NCBI GenBank assembly: GCA_963665085.2
Contig: CAXXXS010000002.1
Coordinates: 1,054,001 to 1,118,000, forward strand
Direction: 5' to 3'
From: G963665085 sp963665085
GTDB lineage: Bacteria; Bacteroidota; Bacteroidia; Bacteroidales; JAAAOM01
Length of the DNA stretch: 64,000 bases
Shown here: positions 9,553 to 19,894 of the stretch, one piece after another
Position numbering within the stretch: position 1 is the first letter of the stretch
Layout: every line of letters starts with the position of its first letter
Translations under genes and position numbers: made by a program
Notes under the pieces: model-generated
Told to the model about the DNA's origin: nothing
Seen by the model: the letters and a program-made list of their open reading frames with translations, nothing else
Database searches by the model: none

Positions 9553-11946
9553 TTAATTTATCTCCCATTCTAAAATCCCACCGGAATAACCTTCCTGAAG
9601 TTTGGCTTTTAACCGCAAAGCTTTTGTGTTAACAGGTTCAAAATTTACCGTATTATAGCTATCCAACTCAAGCGTATAATCATTCGAATTCTTTACAGCT
9701 TTCCATTCTCCATTTTTATCTAAGAACTCAAGATTCCAATATTCAGGGACACGATAATCAACATCATAATGATCAAGATTCAACCAATAAACTAATGATG
9801 ATGAAAGCATTACAGGTTCCTTAAAAGAATATTCAACCCATTCTTCATCACCTTCTTTTAGCCACCAATAGAAATACGATTTATCTGTATCGTCTGAACT
9901 TTTGGGGTTAAAACCATCATTTAAGCCGGGCGCCCAATCTGTTGATGCTTTTGCTTCAGCCAAATCGCGTACCGTTTCCTCTGGCTTTGGAATTGCCTTG
10001 TTTTGTTGGGTAGGCATCCAGACAACCATATTTGCTTCTCCCCGATTATTCCAGGCATAATAGGGTATTGCTTTTAAAGTAATAGGTTGTACCAATGTAT
10101 CTTCACCATTTTTAACTATATTTTTTCCTTTAAGGGTTAAGGTTACCACACCGTCAAGTAATTCTTTCTCAAATTGACTATCAACTGGTTCTTTTTTGTC
10201 AATAAAATTATCGAACATCCAGCCATTTCCGTTGTCTTTATCTTCAAAACAATAAACAACAGGCCCACGTTGAAGGGCAACCTTTCCCTGATTGTTTTCT
10301 ACGTTTTCATTGGCAATAATTTTTCTAACAGGCATTGGCAATTCCATTTCAACTACATCGCCTTTCTCCCACTTACGTTTTATTGCTGCATATCCTTTTT
10401 TTAAATCAGGTGAAACATTCTTCCCGTTCATCTTTATGCTATACTGTTCGGAATATTGTTCTGAAAAACTGTATAAATCAAATGGAACAACATTATTCTG
10501 TGCCCATCCCGGAATCCGTAGCATTAATGAAAAGGCATCTGCAGGTGCTTCTTCAATAATAAGTTTAACTTTCCCATCCCAAGGATATTGAGTCTCCTGC
10601 CTGATTTTTATTTTATTCCCGTTTAGTTCAATAGCAGCATTTCCCTCAGAAAAAAGATTTACGTAAATGCTATTTTCACCTTTAGCATAGATATAACCGG
10701 GCACTGAAGCCATAAAACGGGTAACATTTCCAGGACAACAAGCACACCCAAACCAGGGTTCTCGGTTGTGATTATGAACTGACTCCAAAGGATTATCATA
10801 AAAAAATAAATCCCCACTTAATGATACACCGGAAATCAATCCATTATATAAAGTTCGTTCCAGAACATCATAATATTTTGAATTGCCCTCATTTAAGAAC
10901 AACCTGTAATTCCAATAAACATTAGAAATTGCAGCACAAGTCTCACAATAAGATGTCATATTAGGTAAACGGTAGTTAGGTCCAAATCCTTCTCCCTGTG
11001 CCCGTTGTCCAATTCCTCCTGTGATATAAAGCTTTTTGGAAACAACATTTTCCCATACTCTTTTGGTTGCTTCCATTAATTGATCGTCATGCATCAGTGA
11101 TGCTACATCGGTAACCCCTGAATACAAGTACCCCAAACGTACTGCATGTCCAACAGCTTCTTCCTGTTCTACAATAGGCATATGATCCTGACTATATTCA
11201 CTAAGTTCATGTCCATCTGTTCCTTTACCAGTCTCATCGATAAAAAAACGGGCAAGTTTTAGGTACTTTTCATCTTCTGTAACCCTGTATAGTTTTACCA
11301 GGGCCATTTCTATAATCGGATGACCGGATGGAACTTTTTTCTGCCCTTCGCCTGGACCAAATTCCTCATTGATTAAATCTGCATTTTTAATAGCAATATT
11401 TAGTAAATTCTTCTTCCCTGTTGCCTGATAATGGGCTACAGCAGCCTCATATAAATGCCCACAATTGTAAAGTTCGTGACTGTTTAACCTGTCCCAACGG
11501 CCTTTCCCATACCATCGCTGTAATCGCTCACATTTATTTGTTAAACAAGTATAAAGATAACCATCATCCTCTTGCGCAGCAGCGATATAGTTTATTAAAC
11601 TATCCAGATAATTATCGAGTTTGGCATCGTATTCAACAGCCAGAGCATAGGAAGCTCCTTCGAGTATTTTATAAATATCAGTATCATCAAAAGGGAAATC
11701 TCCCTGATGCTCCCCTTCAATTAATCCCCCAGCCAGGGCAAAGTTATCTACCCGGCCTGTTTCCTCACTTTTTTGAAATGCAGAAGGAATTGACACTTTT
11801 CTGTTAACCTCTATTTTTGGCGCCCAAAAAACGTCATCTAAGTGAACTGCCGTAAAGGGTACAGGATCAATAATTTCGTTTTCTTCTTCTGTGGAACAAG
11901 AAATTGAAACCAACAAAATAAAAAGGAAATAAACTATATGTTTCAT
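9553..11946 (-). CDS. GH127 beta-L-arabinofuranosidase, surface lipoprotein
   Basis: A 797-residue DUF1680 protein. Its signal ends at Cys17 and is followed by STEEENE, an acidic tract resembling the Bacteroidota lipoprotein export signal, so surface exposure is likely. The (alpha/alpha)6 catalytic domain covers about 35-440. Residues matching Bifidobacterium longum HypBA1 are visible: Glu319 in QGEGFG, Glu335 and Cys337 in SYCETC, and Cys403-Cys404 in FGCACCPGN, the zinc site and cysteine nucleophile. HypBA1 releases L-arabinose from beta-1,2-L-arabinobiose attached to hydroxyproline. The C-terminal 150 residues look like a discoidin/F5-F8-type beta-sandwich, possibly carbohydrate binding. 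It lies 18 bp from the DUF5695 gene. A second clan member (GH146-type) in the same locus suggests two linkages or two stages of removal. Confidence 0.88.
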   Translation of the reverse strand: MKHIVYFLFILLVSISCSTEEENEIIDPVPFTAVHLDDVFWAPKIEVNRKVSIPSAFQKSEETGRVDNFALAGGLIEGEHQGDFPFDDTDIYKILEGASYALAVEYDAKLDNYLDSLINYIAAAQEDDGYLYTCLTNKCERLQRWYGKGRWDRLNSHELYNCGHLYEAAVAHYQATGKKNLLNIAIKNADLINEEFGPGEGQKKVPSGHPIIEMALVKLYRVTEDEKYLKLARFFIDETGKGTDGHELSEYSQDHMPIVEQEEAVGHAVRLGYLYSGVTDVASLMHDDQLMEATKRVWENVVSKKLYITGGIGQRAQGEGFGPNYRLPNMTSYCETCAAISNVYWNYRLFLNEGNSKYYDVLERTLYNGLISGVSLSGDLFFYDNPLESVHNHNREPWFGCACCPGNVTRFMASVPGYIYAKGENSIYVNLFSEGNAAIELNGNKIKIRQETQYPWDGKVKLIIEEAPADAFSLMLRIPGWAQNNVVPFDLYSFSEQYSEQYSIKMNGKNVSPDLKKGYAAIKRKWEKGDVVEMELPMPVRKIIANENVENNQGKVALQRGPVVYCFEDKDNGNGWMFDNFIDKKEPVDSQFEKELLDGVVTLTLKGKNIVKNGEDTLVQPITLKAIPYYAWNNRGEANMVVWMPTQQNKAIPKPEETVRDLAEAKASTDWAPGLNDGFNPKSSDDTDKSYFYWWLKEGDEEWVEYSFKEPVMLSSSLVYWLNLDHYDVDYRVPEYWNLEFLDKNGEWKAVKNSNDYTLELDSYNTVNFEPVNTKALRLKAKLQEGYSGGILEWEIN

Positions 11947-11964
11947 GGTTATCTAAACTTAAAA

Positions 11965-14679
11965 TCAATTTAATTTAACATTTACAATACTATCTTTTAG
12001 AGGAATAACAAACAACCCTCTTTCGTTCTTTTCATAATTTTTTAAAACTATTTCTTTGTGCTCATCATCTGGCGAAAGAATTCTTAAGTATGCGTTTTTA
12101 GTGAATTCATTAGCAGGCTCAAAGTCTACTTCAACACTACCTGTTTTTTCATTATAGATTATTGTTTTAAACTGACCGGCATCCAGTGTCAGCCAAAGAT
12201 TTAACGGAGCAATAAATATGCGTGATTTAGCAGCTGTAGTAATTTCCACTTTAACAACTTCCTCCTCTTGCGATAAATTGCCTCCAAAGGAAAGCCATCC
12301 AAACTCATCATGTTTTGTAATATATGTTGCAGAATTAACTGCATAGCCATAAAAACCAGATCCATAATCACCTGAAATGCCATCAATTTCTAAAGTAGAA
12401 GGAAATGAATGAAAAGCAGCCGGGGCAAAACCATCTTGTGTGATATTTGAGAGTGTCCCTATCAAACCTCCATAACCAACGCGCAACAGGTAGAGATCAT
12501 CCGGTTTCTTTCGGTATTCTGCAAGAACCGGAATAGCATTCAGGCCTGAGCCATAGTGATGAATCTGCCTTTCTATGCGGGATAATTTTCCTCCATACAG
12601 AAAGTCCCAGTATCTTCTTGCATTTCCATTGTATGCCCAGTGAGGAATGGTTGGCATGTATGCTAAAATCGCTTTAAGGGTAGTCTCTGCTTTATCATCA
12701 AAACCAAAATAACTTGACCACATATAAACTTCCTCCTGACCGGTAGAGTCCCATGGCATTTCGCTGCCAAAGGGATAGCTAAGGCTTGCCCAATGAAGTG
12801 CCCGTTCTTTCATTTTTTCTTCCAGCTTACCAGCCAGTTCCCAAAAACCTTCGGCTTTAAGATCTTCCAGTATATTTACATACACGCTACCTTCCATCTG
12901 TCCGAATTGCGAGTAATAGGGAGCCATTTCAACCATGGCCATGGCTGTATGATAAGCTTTATCCAGGAACCAGTCCCAGGATTTACCATCAACAAGACCT
13001 TCATAATTCCTTGCCAACCGATACATTACCCAATGCGCAGCTGCAACATGTGGATAATTATAGGATCGTTCAACCAACATAGAATGCTCTTTATCCCACG
13101 CTGCCCAGGTTTTATAATTTATGCTATCGTTGTATGTTCCTTCAGGCATTTGTCCGGGCTCATAGTAGAACATACTTTTTCTTACCCCATATTTATGTTC
13201 CCCATCATTATATTGAAGACCTCCCCAGATGGTATTCAACACAAAATCCTGGAGCTTTGTTATTTCTTCTTTGTCGGGTTGGACCAATTGTTTCATGATT
13301 GCATTTATCCAAGCCCCGCCGCCGCCTTCATCACCCAAACCACAAATCCATGCCCGGCTATCTTCTAAAACCTGTTCTTGTTTTTCATAATCATAAGTAA
13401 TCACAGAAGGTGCCCGATTAAAAGGATCATCTTTCTTATCAAACCACTGTTTTGTAGTTAAGAAATGTCCGTTGTCTGCAACAACCTCACTCTCTGGCTT
13501 AATAATTTTATAATTGATGGTTTGTTCTTTCCCATCTTCATAAGTCACCGTTATTCTTGCCCTTCCCCATTTTTGGCCTTTTATTGAATATTTTTTCCAT
13601 CCATTGCCAGACTCTTCCTTTTCTGTAATAAGGACAGCACCTTTGGGGTATACATTGATCGAACTTACTTTCTGAGTATGTTTTAGAAACAACTTACCAT
13701 CAACATCTTGCGGAAGAACATATCCCGGAATGCCCACCGCAACCGGATGGCCATTTTCCAGCAATGTATTTTCTATATCATGAACAGAATTAGCTAAGAT
13801 AAATCTAAGTCCATAACTTATCTTTTCTCCTGGTTCCAGAATAACAGAGGAAGGTTTGTTCCAAGGCACTGCATTTTTCCATTCATTCTCCACATATGCT
13901 TTTGTATGGACCATCCATTCATGAAAGCCTTCAAAAGTAATGTCTTGTTCTGTTGGATCATCAAGCAATGGATTATAGGCTTCAAAGGGTGTTTTCTGAT
14001 CTGGCAAGACCAGTAAAACCGGCCCGGCACCATTTAACCTAACAACCTGTAAATACCCCGCATCCATCCCGATGTAAGGATCAAAGAACACATTTTCTGC
14101 ATGGGCTTCATCCAGTGTTTTATTGCTTAAGTTATTGTTAAAAATTAAGGGAATTCCTAATGCGCCTATTTCAATAGTAGATTTTGAGGTATTCTCAATC
14201 TCAAAATTCAAACTAATATTTTCATTTTGTTTTTTCCATAATCTTATTATTCTAACAGGCATGTTATTGGGAAATGTATTTGATAAATCAGCAGCTGCCA
14301 GAATAGTTTTATCATCCAGTTCTAAAGGAATTACTGTTTTTCGCTTTAATGCAGATGAATATTGGGTCCAGCCAGTGTCTTTCACTTTCTTTACACGAAA
14401 GTTAATATCTCCTAAATGATAATATCCATCCTTGTCTCGATTCCCCAGAAGCTCATAAGGGGTATAATCGAATTTAGGTTCATTTTTAGGTTTTAGAGAA
14501 GCAACAGTTTGAGAGGCTTTTACCAGATTAAGTTGAAAATTATTTGTTGATAATTCTAAAAACCCACCCGTAAGTTCAAGCGTAGATGGCGCACCTGATT
14601 CCACTGTTGGTTCCTGACCTATTATCAGTAATGTAAATGATGTTAAAATACTAGTCAAAAGAAACTGTAGTTTGTTCAT
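11965..14679 (-). CDS. DUF5695 protein, probable secreted carbohydrate-active enzyme
   Basis: A 904-residue secreted protein: signal peptide about 1-21, N-terminal beta-rich half (about 30-400), then a helical, tryptophan-rich half (about 430-760) like an (alpha/alpha)6 barrel, and a short beta C terminus. The stretch EDSRAWICGLGDEGGGGAW (439-457) with acidic residues before a glycine run is the DUF5695 hallmark. Aromatic residues are abundant (MFYYEPGQMPEG, DGKSWDWFL). No activity is established that I can name, but the fold style, the export signal and the position between susD and the GH127 gene (18 bp apart) argue for a glycoside hydrolase or lyase on the same substrate. The function is inferred, not known. 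Confidence 0.75.
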   Translation of the reverse strand: MNKLQFLLTSILTSFTLLIIGQEPTVESGAPSTLELTGGFLELSTNNFQLNLVKASQTVASLKPKNEPKFDYTPYELLGNRDKDGYYHLGDINFRVKKVKDTGWTQYSSALKRKTVIPLELDDKTILAAADLSNTFPNNMPVRIIRLWKKQNENISLNFEIENTSKSTIEIGALGIPLIFNNNLSNKTLDEAHAENVFFDPYIGMDAGYLQVVRLNGAGPVLLVLPDQKTPFEAYNPLLDDPTEQDITFEGFHEWMVHTKAYVENEWKNAVPWNKPSSVILEPGEKISYGLRFILANSVHDIENTLLENGHPVAVGIPGYVLPQDVDGKLFLKHTQKVSSINVYPKGAVLITEKEESGNGWKKYSIKGQKWGRARITVTYEDGKEQTINYKIIKPESEVVADNGHFLTTKQWFDKKDDPFNRAPSVITYDYEKQEQVLEDSRAWICGLGDEGGGGAWINAIMKQLVQPDKEEITKLQDFVLNTIWGGLQYNDGEHKYGVRKSMFYYEPGQMPEGTYNDSINYKTWAAWDKEHSMLVERSYNYPHVAAAHWVMYRLARNYEGLVDGKSWDWFLDKAYHTAMAMVEMAPYYSQFGQMEGSVYVNILEDLKAEGFWELAGKLEEKMKERALHWASLSYPFGSEMPWDSTGQEEVYMWSSYFGFDDKAETTLKAILAYMPTIPHWAYNGNARRYWDFLYGGKLSRIERQIHHYGSGLNAIPVLAEYRKKPDDLYLLRVGYGGLIGTLSNITQDGFAPAAFHSFPSTLEIDGISGDYGSGFYGYAVNSATYITKHDEFGWLSFGGNLSQEEEVVKVEITTAAKSRIFIAPLNLWLTLDAGQFKTIIYNEKTGSVEVDFEPANEFTKNAYLRILSPDDEHKEIVLKNYEKNERGLFVIPLKDSIVNVKLN

Positions 14680-14811
14680 TTCACTATTTCTTTATTAATG
14701 AGTATAAAAAAGAGATGTTCAAAAGCCAAAAATACAATTTAAAACTATTTTCTCTTAAATCATGCAGTGATGACCTATTGAACATCCCTTAAGGAACCTG
14801 AAAAGAAAAAT

Positions 14812-16416
14812 CTATTCGTAACCCGGGTTTTGAACTAGGTTAGGGTTTGTATTCAATTCCTCCAGACCTATTGGAAAAAGAGTTGTATGATTGCCTTGAG
14901 GTGTATGGTTATACCAACTCTTTGTCTGGTAAACACCAAAGCGTATCATATCTGTACGTCTACGAAATTCTGCAGCAAATTCCCAACCAAGCTCATCGAG
15001 GAAACGGCCATATAAAACAGGAGTTTGATCGCCTGGTTCATCAATTGTTCCATCCTCGGCGAGCGTACCGTATTGAACTGTAGTATTTCCTTCCAACTCA
15101 GCGCCAGTGACAGTTGCATCATCAGGGTTGTCAAATGAGCGAGTGCGGACTTCGGTTACCAGGGCAGCTGCATCGTCACTATTTCCGGTACGCAATAAAC
15201 ATTCGGCTTTCATCATCAAAACATCGGTATATCGGAAATAAGGCAAATCATTTTTCATGTTCGACTGGCAGCCTAATTCAATCTCGTATTTTTGGCACCG
15301 GTAGCCTTCTGTAAATTCACAACCGTAGATGCTTGGCATTTTATTAACCAATGTCATTACAACACTGCCATCGCTTGCACTTATTTGATCCCCTATAAGC
15401 CAGGTATCTTCCAGTCGATTATCATTTGAGCCGTAGCTGTCAATAAATTGGGGGTTACAGCTGGAACCGCCCCAGGGTTGTGATGACATATTAAATACGT
15501 AACGATGGTCTGGCAACAACATCTTCATGTGTGCATTCCAACCAGTACCATAGATATTATCGTAAGGCACAGCAAAGACAATCTCAGGGGAATTTTCATT
15601 ATTGGCACAAAAGATATTACGGTAACTGGGATCTAATGAAAACTCACCACTGGCAATAATTTGATCGCAGGCATCAATACACTTTTGCCATTCAGCAGTC
15701 CCAATGTATACTTCAGCATTTAGATAAACCCTGGCCAACAATTGGTATGCCCCCCATTTCGTTAACCTTCCGTAGCTTGATTGAGCTACTTCTTCTGTAA
15801 GCAAGGGTATTATTTCTGTTAATTCTGAAACAATAAAACTGTAAACCTCGCTTCTTGATTTCTGAACAGGCACCTCATCGCTGAATTTTGCTATTAAAGG
15901 AATATTTCCGTGTGTGTCAAGTAAAATTGAATACCACAATGCCCTAATTGCCCTCATTTCAGCGATTATTGCTTGCCCTTGTTCTTCTTCAAGAGGCAAT
16001 GAGCCCGATTCAACTTGTAGGATCACCCTATTGGCGTTGTTAATTCCATCGTAACAATTTATCCATGTATTTCTTGGCTGCCACTGAACGTTATCCCACG
16101 TATGGAAATGCATACGCTTATATGTTCCCCCGTCGTCCCATCCATTGGGCCTGGTTGGGGTAACAAACATATCTGCGGGTTCTTCCTGCACATCGAACAA
16201 CCCCTGCCATCCCATAATATAACGTAATGGGGTATAAGCTGAAGCCATTAAGGCTACTATATCAGATTCTGCCGGAGAAAAAGATTCTTCAGTGATTTCA
16301 TCATAAACCTCCTCTTCCAAATCAAAACATCCACCTGTAAGTATCAAAATAAATATGCTCAATATTGAGGCATAATTTTTAATCGTCCTGTTTTTATATT
16401 TATTGAAGTCTTTCAT
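14812..16416 (-). CDS. SusD/RagB-family nutrient-binding lipoprotein
   Basis: A 534-residue SusD homologue. The lipoprotein signal ends LTGG-C30 and is followed by FDLEEEVYD, an acidic surface-export tract. The N-terminal TPR-like half contains GINNANRVI and EMRAIRALWYSILLDTHGNIPL, both typical of SusD_RagB, and the C terminus has the LDELGWEFAAEFRRRTDMIRFG signature (ELGWEFAGEgxRR type). It forms the lid of the TonB-dependent transporter encoded 10 bp upstream and binds glycan at the cell surface. Downstream neighbours suggest arabinosylated glycoprotein fragments as ligand. The 132-bp gap before the DUF5695 gene holds a 9-bp GATGTTCAA/TTGAACATC inverted repeat. Confidence 0.93.
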   Translation of the reverse strand: MKDFNKYKNRTIKNYASILSIFILILTGGCFDLEEEVYDEITEESFSPAESDIVALMASAYTPLRYIMGWQGLFDVQEEPADMFVTPTRPNGWDDGGTYKRMHFHTWDNVQWQPRNTWINCYDGINNANRVILQVESGSLPLEEEQGQAIIAEMRAIRALWYSILLDTHGNIPLIAKFSDEVPVQKSRSEVYSFIVSELTEIIPLLTEEVAQSSYGRLTKWGAYQLLARVYLNAEVYIGTAEWQKCIDACDQIIASGEFSLDPSYRNIFCANNENSPEIVFAVPYDNIYGTGWNAHMKMLLPDHRYVFNMSSQPWGGSSCNPQFIDSYGSNDNRLEDTWLIGDQISASDGSVVMTLVNKMPSIYGCEFTEGYRCQKYEIELGCQSNMKNDLPYFRYTDVLMMKAECLLRTGNSDDAAALVTEVRTRSFDNPDDATVTGAELEGNTTVQYGTLAEDGTIDEPGDQTPVLYGRFLDELGWEFAAEFRRRTDMIRFGVYQTKSWYNHTPQGNHTTLFPIGLEELNTNPNLVQNPGYE

Positions 16417-16426
16417 CGCTTATTAA

Positions 16427-19400
16427 TTAAAAAGTTACATTAACACCTGCCGTAAAAGTTCTCGTAGTTGGATATTGATCCCTGTCGTCGTTACCCGGAG
16501 ACAAGCCTATTCTATTTACTTCCGGGTCAATTCCTTTATAACCGGTTATTGTAACCAGGTTCATCCCTGACACATATAATTTTAAATGCTGGAATATTTT
16601 GCTGGCTTTCGTGTTAAATGTATAACTCAATGTTATATTATCAACTTTTAGGAAATCACCATCTTCAACATAATAACTAACAAAACGCTGAACATCCGAA
16701 AGGACAGCTTTTCCATAAACCAAATCATAAGCAGAGTCAAGTGTGTTATACCCAATGGTAGGATTTTCATAGAACATACGCTGGAAATTCAGGATTTGAT
16801 AATCGAATGCCCCCCTAATATTTATATTTAACCCCCAGTTTTTGTAACGCAAATTATTGTTTAAACTGATATAATGTTTTGGCAATCCATTTCCAAGGAC
16901 CTGCCTGTCTGATGTTGAAGACTCTGTTGCCGGTATAATATCACCCTCAGGGGTTTCTATAAGCCAAATACCATCGTCTGTTATATCTACACTTTTTAAA
17001 CCGAAGAAATTACCGATTTCCCCACCAATTTCAATTCTATGTGTCTCAATTTGGATTGGTTCACCAGTATATCCATCATAAAAGAAATCATTTGTTGTTT
17101 GAAACTTTTCATTAGAAAGCGAAACCAATTTATTTGTGTTTGTTGAGTATGTAAAATTCGCATTCCAATCAAAGTTTGAAGTCTTTACCGGTATTACATT
17201 AATAATACCTTCGAAGCCTTTATTCTCCATTACCCCAACATTGGCCATGATACTACTGTAAAGATAAGGTGGCACCGGGACATCGTAGTTCCAGAGCGCA
17301 TCTTTTGTTGTCCGGTTGTAATAATCAAAAGAGCCGCTAATTCTTCCTTCAACAAAACTAAAATCTAAACCTATGTTAAATTCTTCTTTCTTTTCCCAAC
17401 GAAGATCCGGATTTGCATTCCGTTCAGGTATCAATTCACGGATCCAATTACCATTGTAAAGGAAGTATTCGTCATAGTTTAAACTACTTAACGACTGATA
17501 TGAATCATTAACATTGATACCTGTGATACCAAAACCTGCTCGTAATTTCAAGTTATTAAGCCATGAAATGTTTTGCATAAAACTTTCTTCATTTAATCGC
17601 CAGCCTACAGAAACGCCGGGGAAATAGCCCCATTTATTATCTTTTCCAAAACGTGAAGATCCCTCCCGGCGCAAACTTGCCATAAATAAGTATTTATCGG
17701 CATAGCTATAGGTAACACGTGAGAAAAGTGCGATTAGTTTATCTGAGTTTTTATAACTGCCCATTTCTGCTTCACCTTTGGGAAGCCCTTGTCCTAAACC
17801 AATACTGTTATAATCGTAAGAATCTGAAGGGAAATATTTGTTATTCACCCAGAAACCTTCGTTGATATTATCTTCGTAGTTATAACCTGCCAAAACAGAG
17901 AACCTGTGTTGATCTATCGTTTTATTATAACTGGCAGAAAGTTCAGCATAATTACCCGTATAATCATCGCTACCTCTTGAGGCGTAACCATCTGCACCGT
18001 ATTTTGTTGTCGATACATGATTTTTAGTTTGATAGAACCCTCTAATATTTGAATTCCCTTTTTGTGAATATAACCCCTTAATATCTAACCCCTCTATTGG
18101 AGAATAGACCAAACTACCCGAGACACGAATATTCCTGTATCTATTTTCCCCATTTGATTCTTTTAGATAAGCCAGAGGGTTATCATAGAAATAAACATCT
18201 CTTTCGTACCAGGTCCCGTCTTCATTTTTTATTGGCTCAGTTGGGTTGCGTATTATTGCCTGACGGTATACATATGTATTAAAGCTATACCCGGCTTCAT
18301 TATCTTCACCTTCTCCTCCTGTCCAAAATATTTGCCTACTGGCAATTATCCCAACATTTGCTTTTAATTTGCCGTCAAACATACTATGGTTTACGTCTAT
18401 TCTACCAGTATATTTTTTATTGTCCGAACGAATAAATACCCCTTGATTGTCTTTATAATTTAATGAAGCCGTTAGATTGGTAGTTTTATTTCCACCCCGA
18501 AAAATAACATTATGAACATGGCTGATTGCATTTCTTGTAATCTCATCCAACCAATCGGTGTTTGAGCCAAAGTCTTGCAAATTTGCCCCTGTATACTCAT
18601 AGCCTTCATCCCATTTTTGCCTGAGTTCATTAGCATCTAAGAAATCAAGGCGCCTATTAATGGAAGAAGAAGAGGCATAGCCTGAATATTCAATAGTAGG
18701 TTTCATATCATTTGAACCTGTTTTTGTTGTAAGGATAATAACGCCATTGGTACCCCGTGTCCCATAAATAGCAGTTGCTGAGCCATCTTTTAGTACATCA
18801 ACAGATTCAATATCTTCGGGGGCAATGGTTTCCAGGCTTCCAGGAATTCCATCAACCAAAACCAAAGGAGAAGAATTTCCAAGTAATGAAGAAATTCCGC
18901 GGAGCATAATTTGCGCCCCTTCTGTAGGATCGCCGGTTGGAATCGAAACCGTTAATCCAGCTACTTTTCCCTGGACCAGTTGAGCTGCATCTTTTACAGA
19001 TCCCTGTATAAAATCATCGGATTTAACCGTTGAAATAGAGCTGGTAACATCTCCTCTTTTTTGTGTCCCGTAACCAATCACAACAACTTCTTCCATCGAG
19101 AGGATATCTTCCATCAGCGAAACATCAATTGTTGTTTGCCCACCTACTTCTATTTCTTCAGAAAGAAACCCTACATATGAGAAGGTAAGAATTACATCTG
19201 CGGGACTAACTTCTATCGTATAGTAACCATCTAAATCAGTTACAGTTCCATTTGTTGTCCCTTTTTCTAAAATATTTACCCCTGGCAGGGAGTTACCTTC
19301 TGAGTCTGTTACTTTTCCTTTTATGGTTATTTGTTGCGTAAGTATGTTATTTTCTTTGTTTGTAATAACAATTAAACCATTTTCAAGGTGAAAATAATCA

Positions 19401-19720
19401 ACGCCTAATTCTTTTACCAGGTCTTCAAGAAATGTATCAACACTAATTTCAGTTTTTGTGAATTCAATCAGCTTTTGCTTATTTACAAAAGTAGCACTAT
19501 AGGCAAACCTAAAATTAGTCTGGCTTTCTATTTCTTTAATTGCCTCCTGCAAGGTTAACCTGTTATTTTTAACCTTAAATGAATTATTTTGAGAAAACCC
19601 ATTTGCACAAATATGCAATAAGTTAAATGTGAGTAGAAAAATAGTTAGTTTCATAATCAACCAAAATTTTTTATGGGCTATCTTAAACCCATAGGATTTC
19701 CATTTTCTATTTTTTTTCAT
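16427..19720 (-). CDS. SusC/RagA TonB-dependent outer-membrane transporter with STN domain
   Basis: A 1097-residue protein: long basic signal region (1-44), secretin/TonB N-terminal (STN) domain about 50-122, carboxypeptidase-regulatory-like beta-sandwich about 132-212 (GKVTDSEGNSLPGVNI), TonB box-plug region with EEVVVIGYGT near 212, plug to about 340 ending with SATAIYGTRGTNGVIIL, then a 22-strand barrel with an aromatic C terminus (VNVTF). The STN domain marks a transporter that signals substrate occupancy to an anti-sigma factor, here the FecR protein encoded just upstream. It partners with the SusD 10 bp downstream to import oligosaccharides or glycopeptides. A shorter start at residue 23 (MKLTIFLL) is possible. 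Confidence 0.95.
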   Translation of the reverse strand: MKKNRKWKSYGFKIAHKKFWLIMKLTIFLLTFNLLHICANGFSQNNSFKVKNNRLTLQEAIKEIESQTNFRFAYSATFVNKQKLIEFTKTEISVDTFLEDLVKELGVDYFHLENGLIVITNKENNILTQQITIKGKVTDSEGNSLPGVNILEKGTTNGTVTDLDGYYTIEVSPADVILTFSYVGFLSEEIEVGGQTTIDVSLMEDILSMEEVVVIGYGTQKRGDVTSSISTVKSDDFIQGSVKDAAQLVQGKVAGLTVSIPTGDPTEGAQIMLRGISSLLGNSSPLVLVDGIPGSLETIAPEDIESVDVLKDGSATAIYGTRGTNGVIILTTKTGSNDMKPTIEYSGYASSSSINRRLDFLDANELRQKWDEGYEYTGANLQDFGSNTDWLDEITRNAISHVHNVIFRGGNKTTNLTASLNYKDNQGVFIRSDNKKYTGRIDVNHSMFDGKLKANVGIIASRQIFWTGGEGEDNEAGYSFNTYVYRQAIIRNPTEPIKNEDGTWYERDVYFYDNPLAYLKESNGENRYRNIRVSGSLVYSPIEGLDIKGLYSQKGNSNIRGFYQTKNHVSTTKYGADGYASRGSDDYTGNYAELSASYNKTIDQHRFSVLAGYNYEDNINEGFWVNNKYFPSDSYDYNSIGLGQGLPKGEAEMGSYKNSDKLIALFSRVTYSYADKYLFMASLRREGSSRFGKDNKWGYFPGVSVGWRLNEESFMQNISWLNNLKLRAGFGITGINVNDSYQSLSSLNYDEYFLYNGNWIRELIPERNANPDLRWEKKEEFNIGLDFSFVEGRISGSFDYYNRTTKDALWNYDVPVPPYLYSSIMANVGVMENKGFEGIINVIPVKTSNFDWNANFTYSTNTNKLVSLSNEKFQTTNDFFYDGYTGEPIQIETHRIEIGGEIGNFFGLKSVDITDDGIWLIETPEGDIIPATESSTSDRQVLGNGLPKHYISLNNNLRYKNWGLNINIRGAFDYQILNFQRMFYENPTIGYNTLDSAYDLVYGKAVLSDVQRFVSYYVEDGDFLKVDNITLSYTFNTKASKIFQHLKLYVSGMNLVTITGYKGIDPEVNRIGLSPGNDDRDQYPTTRTFTAGVNVTF

Positions 19721-19894
19721 AGATTTGAATAGATTAAAAAGTTAATGAATAATACTTCCTGTTATTATCTGCTAGAGAAGTATTTTATTTATTAATGCTG
19801 AATCGGGGAATGCTGAGAACATTCTCCGATTTTCTTTGTTATGTAATTTTCCCCATAGGCTTAAATAGGTTTAAGTTATTATTAGGTCTTTCTA
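19721..19894 (-). other. susC leader with two hairpins
   Basis: The 174-bp gap between fecR and susC has two inverted repeats. AATACTTC at 19751-19758 pairs with GAAGTATT at 19777-19784. AATCGGGGAATG at 19801-19812 pairs with 19820-19831 over 12 bp with one G-U. On the minus strand neither stem is followed by a clear U-tract, so they are better read as structured leader RNA or RNA-processing sites between the regulatory pair and the transporter than as a standard terminator. No promoter could be placed with confidence. Confidence 0.45.

Noticed and set aside
14700..14790. Terminator between susD and the DUF5695 gene
   Set aside because: GATGTTCAA and TTGAACATC are inverted but about 60 bases apart, with no adjacent T-tract; too weak to call.
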